NCBI RefSeq assembly: GCF_001642475.1 | Contig: NW_019174047.1 | Span: 1-64,000, forward strand | From: Fonsecaea monophora | Taxonomy: Eukaryota; Ascomycota; Eurotiomycetes; Chaetothyriales; Herpotrichiellaceae | DNA length: 64,000 nucleotides | Reading direction: 5' to 3' | In this document: positions 55,613 to 64,000 of the stretch, one piece after another | Layout of the letters: every line of letters begins with the position of its first letter | Numbering within the stretch: position 1 is the stretch's first letter | Translations under genes and position numbers: made by a program | Notes under the pieces: model-generated | Databases searched by the model: none | Told to the model about the DNA's origin: nothing | The model's input: the letters and a program-made list of their open reading frames with translations, nothing else

Positions 55613-56692
55613 ATGTCCGCGACGACGACAGCAACAACAACGAGCACAGCGGCGAGCCGGATCCACGAACGCATACCACCTTTTCCTCCCGACGTTTCCC
55701 ACGCACCGATTGCCGAGATCTCCTCCAAGAGTCTCCTGGAAAAGGACCCTGCGTCCACGGCCGCAGTCTTGCAAGCGTGTCAAACGTACGGGTTCTTCTA
55801 TCTCGACCTGGCCGACTCGGAACCTGGGCGAGAGCTCCTCACCGAGGCCGACCAACTCCATGACCTCAGCAAAAGGGCACTTGGGCTGCCATTTGAGGAA
55901 AAGGACAAGTACGATTTCCGCAAGACGCAGTCCTTCTTTGGGTACAAGCCCGCGGGCACTGTCAAGTTGACCGACAAGTCCCAGCGGCCCGACAGTACCG
56001 AGTTCTTCAACGTCGGCAAGGACTGTCTGTTTGGCGTCGCCGAAAGCCGCCCTTATCCCGACGTCATCAAAGACGCGTGGCCCTTGCTCCAGGCATTCTG
56101 CAAGGGCGCCCACGGGATGTCGATGACGATCCTGCGCACGCTCGCGCGCGCGTTCGGCGAGGACGAGGAAATCTTCGTCAACCTCAACCGCTTCGAAGAA
56201 TCGTCGGGGGACCACATCCGTCTGACGCTCAAGCCGCCCTCGGATCCCACCAAGACCGACATCATCGGCCTTCCGTCCCACACCGACTTCGGTAGCGTCA
56301 CCATCCTGTTCAACTGGCTCAGCGGCCTGCAGATCGAGTCGCGCACACCCGGCCGGGTCGGCGAATGGGAGTACGTGAAGCCCGTGCCGGGCAAGGCCAT
56401 CGTCAACCTGGGAGACGCCATGGTGCATTTCTCCAACGGAAGCCTGAAGAGCGCCAAACACCGCGTCGTGCCGTCCCCCGGCGCGCAAGCCGGCATGGAG
56501 CGCGTCAGTGTCGTCTACTTTGTCCGCCCGACGCACCACAGTCTGATGAAGCCCGTGGGCGGATTCGACAAGGAACAGGACCGTATCAAGGTGGGAGGCA
56601 AGTTCTCCGACGGCATCGACGACAAAGTCTACACGGCAAGGGAGTGGCTGGAGAAGCGCTACGTGCAACTAACGGCCTTGTCGAAGGATTGA
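55613..56692 (+). CDS. 2-oxoglutarate/Fe(II)-dependent oxygenase, intronless
   Basis: Second 2OG oxygenase of the window, 359 residues, one exon from the ATG at 55613. Thr/Ala-rich N-terminus, then DIOX_N features (ACQTYGFFYLDL, LGLPFEEKDKYDF). The catalytic fold has His223, Asp225 (PSHTDFGSVTI) and His283 (SAKHRVVPSPG) as iron ligands and the Arg297-Val-Ser299 cosubstrate pair. A conserved GLQIESRTPG segment follows the first ligand pair. It resembles the plant-type DOXC/gibberellin oxidase-like fungal enzymes; substrate unknown. Third codon positions are very GC-rich compared with neighbouring genes, which creates a near-full-length antisense open frame (55577-56668). A TCC repeat follows the stop. 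Confidence 0.92.
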   Translation: MSATTTATTTSTAASRIHERIPPFPPDVSHAPIAEISSKSLLEKDPASTAAVLQACQTYGFFYLDLADSEPGRELLTEADQLHDLSKRALGLPFEEKDKYDFRKTQSFFGYKPAGTVKLTDKSQRPDSTEFFNVGKDCLFGVAESRPYPDVIKDAWPLLQAFCKGAHGMSMTILRTLARAFGEDEEIFVNLNRFEESSGDHIRLTLKPPSDPTKTDIIGLPSHTDFGSVTILFNWLSGLQIESRTPGRVGEWEYVKPVPGKAIVNLGDAMVHFSNGSLKSAKHRVVPSPGAQAGMERVSVVYFVRPTHHSLMKPVGGFDKEQDRIKVGGKFSDGIDDKVYTAREWLEKRYVQLTALSKD

Positions 56693-57491
56693 TTTCCTCC
56701 TCCTCCTCCTCCTCCCTTTCCCACCTCTCTCTATCTAACACGCTGAAAACAGCCTTGCATGGTTGTGTTTGAACAAAAAGAAAGAGAGAATGACTAACAA
56801 TATCATTATTACGACGCAGACACATGTTAACACGAAGTAGGTAATTATGCTGAAATGTATGTTGGTCATTATGTACCAACAACTGCAATACAATAATTAG
56901 TTCGGGGTTGAAAAAAGCATGGCCTGCACTGAAGAACTGCAAATCCGCGTCCCTCATTGGTAGTTTCCCTCTCTCCCTCATCCGCGCAGAGTGGTGTACC
57001 GTCCAAGTGACGAGACTGCTCAACAATGCTCGTAATCTGCAGGCTCTTTGCATCGCTAGTGATTCGAAGGTTTGAGGGTTGCAGGAAATGATCGAATGTG
57101 CAGGAGAAGAGCGGAGGAGAGATGAGAGACGAATGGTAATCAGCAATATGGCATTGCCCTCCTCGCGCTCGCTAATGATCATTCGGAGTCTCGATTCTCT
57201 CGACGGAAAATACCAGGGAGCAGCGCGCTGAACAGAACATATCACCCCCGTTCTCTCCTCCATTATCGCAGAGCAGCTTTTTCCTGACAGCGGCACATTG
57301 ATGAATAAGACTTCTGCTGCTTCTGTTCACGCTTCCGAAGTCAACTTCTGCCATAACTTGCGTCCGCAACAAATCATCAAAATATCAAAGGCCGACGTAG
57401 AATATGGGACTACTGAGTACGGCGATGACAACAGCAACAGGATGCCGAGGTTTGCCACGTAAACCCAGGGACTTGTACCTCATAGAGAGGC
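56693..57491. other. Convergent intergenic region
   Basis: 800 bases between two 3' ends, starting with a CTC triplet repeat. Both terminators should lie here. No coding frame. Confidence 0.4.
56695..56716. repeat. (TCC)n triplet repeat
   Basis: Seven consecutive TCC units directly after the oxygenase stop codon, in the 3' untranslated part. Confidence 0.75.
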
Positions 57492-58761
57492 TTAGGCTTG
57501 CTTCTCGGCCCTGCCCATCTCCACGTCGGTCTTTGGCCAGAAGTGACTCAGGTCGCCCACAGGTAGTTTGATGGCGAGACGCATTTCTGCCGCCATCATG
57601 ACAAAAGTCATGTACCAGCCCAGACAGCCGACTATAAAAAGTAATGCTCCGCCGGTCTGTTTCGATTTCCTTGATGTTAGCGTTCTGAAACACTACTAGA
57701 ACCGAGGGGATTGCGCAGATGCGTTTTTCGACGGAAAAGAAAGAGAAAGTAAGGGTAATCTTTCTCACCTTTTGCAAGTCCGCTGCTGTATCATAATCTC
57801 CGGTACTAACTTTCCAATAGGCACCGCTCAAGACCCACGCGCCCATGGTGACGAACAGAAAGATGAGCGCGAAAACGACATTTGTCTTCAGCGTGAAGAT
57901 GAAAAATGTAAACAGCGCGAATCCCCATACAATCAAATACAAGGCAATGACAGCGTTGTATTCCTTTGAGGCTGACCCAATCACGGCGTTGGTCCCGCTG
58001 GGAGAGTACGGTGTCGCCAGACCGAGTGTGGGGAGCTGGAGCATGCCAAAGGATAGCCAGAAGACCGCGAAGAGGCCACAGACCATCATGGAGAAGAAAT
58101 TGCCCCTAGTGCCAATGTCAGCATCTAACATAGCAAAGAATCGGCTGGCTGTAGGCAGGAGAGAAAGATCGCTCATTACTGAACAAGGTTTGTCAGGCTG
58201 ACTTACATGATCCATTCGAAGATGACCGTCAAAACGAGGAGGACCGGGCCGACGAAGAAGAATATCCCGCTATATTTGAAGCGTCAGCGGATTCAATCTT
58301 GTTGGGTAAGGTTGGGGGCGATGGTTAGACAATGCAAGTACTTACACTACGGGCGACAACCCGCTGGCACCACCCCAGCCCATCATGACCATCGCAAAAG
58401 TCATAGTCGAGATCACGAAGCTATCTGCTCATGAGTATGCGCGTCTCCACGATGATGTTTCTGGAGCATACCCAACGAAACCGAGCGGAGTCGGATTGGC
58501 GAAACGCCGGATATTGTCGCCAGCATGAGGAACTTTGGGAGTAAGGTAGAGCTGTCCAAGTCGCGCAGAGTTAGCGAGCTGTTTGGATCTCGATGTAGGG
58601 GGGAGAATTCTGTGTGAGCCGTGAAGCTATATGCGCACCTTTTCGAAAAGTTCTGGGCTGATGGAAATCGCTCCTGACGAGACAGTATGTGTCAAGCCAG
58701 GCTTCTCTTCGATCATGTCCCTTTCCGTGGAAGTAGGAGTTTGTTGAAGGTCACCCGCCAT
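57492..58761 (-). CDS. GPR1/FUN34/YaaH-family acetate transporter
   Basis: Plasma-membrane channel/transporter for acetate and related small anions (AcpA/Ato family). Six exons (58761-58639, 58551-58472, 58420-58346, 58269-58207, 58105-57769, 57656-57492) give 280 residues. The family signature reads RRFANPTPLGFVGFVISTMT across exons 2-3; the NPTPLG motif lines the entry of the pore. Five to six TM helices follow, with MGWGGASG and the Phe/Leu-rich VGIFFFVGPVLLVLTVIFEW. The cytosolic N-terminus has Ser/Thr and Glu residues. The C-terminus ends FWPKTDVEMGRAEKQA, also typical. All junctions keep frame. Confidence 0.95.
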
Positions 58762-60767
58762 CTTGGACGTGTTGTAGTCTTCCAGATCAATCGCACAACA
58801 GAAACAAGGGAGCACCGGAGGACAATAAAGGCTTGAAATCGGCGCAAGGGCAGCTATTTCGACCTGGGGCAATGTGGCACAGGCCACAGCAGCTTCCGCC
58901 CTCTTTATCCGATTCCACCTCGACTGCTGACCCCCTCCCAAGCGCACCATGGGTGACAGAACGTGGGGCTGGGATACAAATGCAGACCCTGGCTAGAGTC
59001 CATCTTTCTGATGTGGAAGATGTGGAAAGGAATGAATGCTGAGTGGCCAGGGTAAAAGTGCCGACCCCCTTTATGCAGTGCGAAGCAGGCATCTTGAATG
59101 TATCCGGTATGCATCGGTCACAAAAATAATTCCATTTGCTTTTCCTTCTAGCGGGACATGCTAGACGTCGCGTGGCTCAATGTCGTCCAGGATCCGTACA
59201 GCGCCAGGTCCAGCCCGAGGGTCGGCCAAGGTCGATTGGGTTTCCTGTGCGAGGTAAGCCTGCAGGAGAGCCAGTGAAGGAGAGGCATGGCGTTCTGTAA
59301 CTGCTCGGATTCGATCTTTTGGCCCTGAGGAATGGCTGACTCGACCGGAGCCCGCAGGGAAATTATTGGCACCTTCTGTCAATGGTTGGCTCGTTAGCTG
59401 GATTGGCAACAGGATTGATCTAGCTTCAGGAGCTTTGCAGTGGGCGATATGTGGAGCGTGGAGCTGGTAGAAGTGGATGGGGAGGGGGGAGCCACGGGCC
59501 AAACCAAAAAAGGAACTGAGAATACGAACAGTTGGCCATTCTCTCCTTGTTGGGGCATAGTCAAGGCCATTTCCCCGCAGAACACAAAGAAGTGGGAACG
59601 TGGAGGCTGGGGTTTGGTTCGCCGGCACGGTCGGACGAATGTCTGAAATCATAAGTCGCTCTTGGGTTTAGGAATACCGTGGTTCCATTCGCCTCGAGAA
59701 AAGCGGTGGGTGTAAGTCAAGGAGGCACCGTGGTCAGACAGTCGCATGATGTGCCTTATTCAGTCGCTGATGCGTTGATGCACGGCCCAGGTCATTTTGC
59801 GCGGCAGGTTTGCAGGGGCAAGAGTGAGATGAGAAGGAGAAAGACGGACATTTGATTGAGTGACTGTGATTCGCATCAATGTTTTTCCACATCCCCCTGT
59901 TGGTCGCCACGGAGAAGCGAATGGACTTACCAGTCTCATGTCTTCTGGTGTTTCCAAGAATGCTCTATCCATCTAAGAAATACCTGTGCTTTGGCCCCCT
60001 TTTGCACCATGATCCCGAGCAGAACCAATTGCCCACAGAGCTCCTGCGTCTTGTGGCGCTGGCTTCGGTCGATGCGAAACTGCTCGTCTGGTCTTTGTGG
60101 ACACTGGTAGATTGGAGAAGGGTGGACTGGGCGTGGACAAGGGTTTAAGAATGCCTCGTTACAAGTCGCGGCCTCAGCCCTGCAGGTTGTCCCTGACCCT
60201 GACCTAATGTCCACAGGCCGTAAGCGGAAAGGGACCAGGTGGGTGCTTGTTTCTCATTTTGTGACAAGGCTGAGTACTGCAAGGGTAACATAATGGCTGG
60301 TTGGATAGGCTTGCTGGAACTGTCTATTGCTGGTTGATGGCGTGATCATCCTTTTGAGGCACTACCAAGGTGAGCAGGTCCATGCTTTCCTGCCTCGGTC
60401 ATAGTCATCCTCGAGGACAAATCGCCCGTTCAAGCGGTTCGTGACCAAAGCCAGATCTGCGGCTGGACTATGACACTGGCAGAAATGTAAGATCCAGCAC
60501 AGTGGAGGATATCGAGATAGATGAAAGGGTCCGAAGCGTTCAATTGGGGGACAGGCCCCATCCAATTATATTATTTCTCCTTTGCTTCTTTTCTGCTGCG
60601 GCTAGAACCCATTGATATTTATAGCCATGACGCGAAGATCTCCGAGATATGATTACCCACAGTTTCATCGAGTGTATGACGCACATGGCTTCCATCAGGC
60701 AGCATAATAGGATCTTTGCAGAGGCAACGTGCGTGACTGTCGATAGCTTCCTACCGCTACATCAGGC
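58762..60767. other. Long region without a recognised gene
   Basis: 2.0 kb upstream of the acetate transporter and downstream of the Zn2Cys6 gene. A minus-strand frame at 59161-59652 has a mixed, incoherent composition. Probably a long promoter; a non-coding transcript cannot be excluded. Confidence 0.4.
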
Positions 60768-63459
60768 TCATTGGCCTAAAATGTTGAAATCGAAAGTCGA
60801 GTGTTGGCTGAAAAGCTCGCGAATGACAAAGTCATCGCCAAAACCATCCAAGTCTGTGATATGGTCCATGACTGGGTAGCGTAGTGTCTCTTCCAGGCCA
60901 TCCCATAAGTCCATTTGACTGCGATCTGCAATATCCGCAGGCTAGGCGCAAGTTAGCCTCACAATTGGCCGTGAAGCATCGCCCAGCGAGGGTGAGAGGG
61001 GAAGGGAGAAAAGGAGTTTACCTGAGTTACGGCAGAGGCTGGAGTCGCCATGCCATTACGAGGTCGTCCCTGACCCACGGCTTCGGAGGAATCTACATTG
61101 CGTTCATAGTGGGCCGCCGGTGCTCCTGTGAAATGAACACCTCGATTGCCCCGAGCGTCCTGACGTCTTGCACCTCGGTCGACCTTCTGCGTCGCAAAGT
61201 CGCGAGCGATGACTCCGAGTTCCGCGAAGGAAGCACTTGGCATTGGGTTACTGGAATTGAGATTGACGCGACGGAGAAACCCAGTCACAATCTCGAGGTA
61301 CATCAGGTTCAGTTTGGTCTCAGAATGCTCCGGGTTGTAGACGACGAGGTCAAAGAGGATGAAATTAGCCACGATAGGTGCCAGGCCAATAACGCTACTC
61401 GCGTCAGCATTCATCCAGACGAATCAACAGAAAAGGCACCAGCTCGAACGACTTACTTCATTGGCAGCGAAGCCTCTGGCGGAACGAATTGGAGAGTCTC
61501 AATGATAGCTCGTGCAGAATTCATCAAGGTCAATTTGCTCTCAGCCACAGGAGCGCAACGGCGATCGGCGTAAACGTGGACCAGGAGCCTCGATAACGCA
61601 ATTTGGAGAGTGTAGTAGAGGAAATGTACCTGGAGGAGGGCGTAGTTGTGATGTGGCTTGGTAAAGTTCCTTGATCGAATTACGGTCCCGGGTCGAAACT
61701 TTTCCGGCACCGTGGCCAGCCAGCGCTGAAGTCGACGTCGGATCTGGTCAATCTCGGTATAATAGAAGTCTTCGTTCCGCGAAGGCATGCCGCATGCAAA
61801 CAGTTGATTGTAGGAGTAGGACAGGATTTTGCAGAAGCCAACCTGAATTTGCTGCCAGTCTACATCATCTGTGCCATCCAGAATGGGTTCTGGAGGGGGA
61901 CAACTGATATCAGCATCATTAAAGACCTAAGCAAGTGATAGTCAGCGATGTCAGAGACAAACTGGACAAGCCTTAGCAAGAAAATATACCGAGGACTGCG
62001 TAGAGTGGAAGCAGTATTCCTTTTCAAGACAGTAAATGGCCCAGAATGTCCGTTCTCGCTCGGGAGTATTCTGAGAACTATGTGAAAGCTTGTTCAACTG
62101 GAGCGCGAGAGCGATACGGGCAGCCTCCGTGATCAAGAGCTCTTCGACGGGCCAACTCGAGTGATTCAACGCGAACAATGCCTTTGATTCTGTTAGAATA
62201 AGTGGACAGAATGCCGAGGCAAGGATCATTTCCAATTTCATACCATTACGGTTATAGCCTGCACAATTTCAGCCACGCTCGATTCCACTGCATCAAATGT
62301 GCAAACTTACCTGAGCCACCAGAAGAGACTTTTTGGCAAAGAGGATGGTGGGGAATAATCTTAGGGCAAAGCCAAAGATCTTCCAAGCCGGTCCTCCCAT
62401 AGGTTCGAATGATGCTCCCTCATGCAAAAGACTTCCTAGACTGAGGACGGAGTAATACAGCGCCGCCCACGCGTGGTTGGTTTGGAGAATCTCCTCAAGC
62501 TGCGCACCAAAGGCCATGGATTCAAATTTGGACCGATCGAGAAAGGGGTAGATCGGATGCAGGTCACTGAAGAAAGCTGGCCGGGGAGGGGTTAGAGCCT
62601 GTCTGAAAAGGGGTGGCTGATCGAGGTTTCCTCACATTCAATATAGGTTGCCCTGCACTGTGGCGAGTATGAGTTGAGAACACGAGTGTAGTCAGATCGG
62701 GTCTGCGTGAAGATATTCAAGGGAGCACTCTGGCTAGCCCTAGACTTCGCCTGCATCTCGACGACAATCTCTCTCGTTCGATCATGTCCAAGTCGATCAG
62801 CCAAGGCTGTGAGGCTGTTGTCGGAAAAGAAAGCGAGTCCGCAACTTGAGACTAGCCATGCGTCAGACTCATCTGAAAACTACGTCCCAGGGACCATACT
62901 GTAGGCATTGCTCCGCTGTTCCAAACGTCATTACCAGAGCCACGACAGCGCACATGCAGTGTACCAACCTGGAATGAAACCCCTTGTCCAGCATCGGTCG
63001 GGGCGCTGTCCGTGTCGGCACAAACTTGCTGTGACAGGTCTTGTCGAGATTCGCCAGCCGACACTTCAGGAGGGCATTGCACAAGCTGTTCTGCATGATC
63101 CGGCAGGCTCGCCACATCTGTGCTAAGGGTTGAGCGATACAGACTTGTGTCGTCTAGATCCGGTCGCGTGGTGGCTGATGGACTGGTAATTAGGTTCGAG
63201 CGTGTCTTGCGCCTTTTGACGGGTGAGAAGTGACACTCGTCTCCACGCTCCTGTTAGAGGCAATGTGAGGATCCGTGTTGGGATGCACCGGAGGAAAGAA
63301 TGCCTCACCGTGCAACTTGCGCAGATGTCGTCCTCTGCATGTTTCTCTACAACATCATTAGTGTACATAAGACGCGAGCAAAGCAGAGCTCTCACTAATG
63401 CAGCGAACTTTGCGACGTCGGCAGGAGTCGCAGGTACTTAGTGGCTTTTCGTAGGCCAT
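60768..63459 (-). CDS. Zn2Cys6 fungal transcription factor, ten exons
   Basis: Nuclear regulator of 704 residues built from exons 63459-63396, 63346-63309, 63250-62965, 62872-62636, 62576-62311, 62258-62244 (15 nt), 62181-61990, 61926-61457, 61394-61022 and 60941-60768. The zinc cluster is split over the first three: CDSCRRRKVRC, then a KKHAEDDICASCT stretch, then ERGDEC, giving C-x2-C-x6-C-x9-C-x2-C-x6-C at residues 10-40. After a disordered linker, the fungal_trans domain is evident: DLHPIYPFLDRSKF, the SLGSLLHEG helix, ITEAARIALALQLNK and ERERTFWAIYCLEKEYC. The C-terminus is acidic and Phe-rich. The 15-nt exon and the GTACAC donor of the third intron are the least certain points. Target genes unknown; it lies downstream of an acetate transporter's promoter on the same strand. 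Confidence 0.85.
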
Positions 63460-64000
63460 AAGAGAGAGCCCACGTAGATACACATCTAAGAAAAACCCGT
63501 CACTGTCTCAGTGACAAGTGTAGATTGAGCTAGGGGATCAGATAGAAGTGAGGGAGCGGGGTGTTTGACAAGGGAGCTTTGACCGAACCTTCGGATCACG
63601 TGGACCAAACTTACTTGAGAACTTGACCTCGTGGACTCCCTATCTTCACAAGACAAACAGGATTGACAAGTTGGAAGACGATCACCGTGAGGTAGCATTG
63701 GAAACTCAAGGTCTAGGGTCAATGCGATCCTAGTAGCGACCAAATGTTCGACAACAAGCCTACTACTCCATCTCGCGAGGGTCTGGCGGATACCATCCAT
63801 GATTGGGTCTTGTACGTCTACAGGAAAGAAGCGTAAGTCCGAGTGCACTACTCAGCCAAACATGGTCTTAGCCGAGGCCGCTGTCACACGACGAGATCAT
63901 CGCTGTCACCGAACAGATTTGCTCATCGTTGCTGGGCATCCGGGCGTTCGATGGATTGTTCGTTTCGGAGTTTCCGAGATTCGGAGTCTCGGAGCTGGGA
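63460..64000. other. Upstream region of the ten-exon regulator, window edge
   Basis: 540 bases that should contain the regulator's promoter. The last 30 bases show short direct repeats of TCGGAGT/TCCGAGA. No gene supported. Confidence 0.4.

Noticed and set aside
55577..56668. 363-codon antisense frame over the second 2OG oxygenase
   Set aside because: No domain is recognisable; it is explained by GC-rich codon ends of the plus-strand gene.
59161..59652. 163-codon minus-strand frame upstream of the acetate transporter
   Set aside because: Mixed composition, no domain, no splice partner.
1..64000. Transposons, CRISPR arrays, rRNA or tRNA genes
   Set aside because: No transposase or reverse transcriptase motif, no long terminal or inverted repeat, no regularly spaced direct repeats and no complete tRNA fold were found by eye; a dedicated scan could still find a divergent case.

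Overview
The window is a nuclear segment of a filamentous ascomycete (Pezizomycotina, most likely Eurotiomycetes; the order is a guess). The grounds are short introns (about 45-190 nt) with GTRAGT-like donors and CTAAC/CTGAC branch points, two Zn2Cys6 regulators, a fungal rhodopsin-domain membrane protein, vacuolar carboxypeptidase Y, a GPR1/FUN34 acetate transporter and scattered CCTAGG motifs. No tRNA, rRNA, CRISPR array or intact transposon was seen. Coordinates of spliced genes run from the first to the last coding base; exon limits are given in the evidence and were derived by hand from frame continuity and splice motifs.

Layout. 1-13.4 kb is mostly housekeeping: the 3' exon of a zinc-independent MDR reductase, mitochondrial processing peptidase beta, a Zn2Cys6 regulator, a Baeyer-Villiger-type FAD monooxygenase back to back with succinate dehydrogenase subunit 4, a Maf-type nucleotide pyrophosphatase, a frameshifted relic of LYS1 (saccharopine dehydrogenase), a GFA-domain protein and a bHLH factor. 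13.7-24.7 kb holds two large, mostly disordered proteins of unknown function, a five-exon RidA-family deaminase and two unknown proteins.

25-46 kb is accessory in character: a DHA1-type drug exporter, a 2-oxoglutarate/Fe(II) oxygenase, a sugar porter, a small protein with six Cys-Pro motifs arranged in a tandem repeat, a fusion of a HAD phosphatase domain with a class II terpene cyclase domain carrying DIDTT (drimane-type sesquiterpene synthase architecture), a rhodopsin-domain membrane protein, a secreted berberine-bridge-type FAD oxidase and an ETHE1/glyoxalase II-like metallo-beta-lactamase gene that looks damaged at both ends. The cyclase, oxygenases and transporters could form a small terpenoid locus, but there is no P450 or prenyltransferase, and the genes are spaced by 0.5-2 kb, so a cluster is only a hypothesis.

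46-64 kb returns to conserved genes: a CBM48 (AMPK-beta-like) glycan-binding protein with a very long upstream region, carboxypeptidase Y divergent from ribosomal protein S18, a small secreted six-cysteine protein, a second, intronless and GC-rich 2OG oxygenase, a GPR1/FUN34/YaaH acetate transporter and a ten-exon Zn2Cys6 regulator. The most notable items are the HAD-terpene cyclase fusion and the neighbouring Cys-Pro repeat protein, followed by the LYS1 relic and the decaying metallo-beta-lactamase gene.
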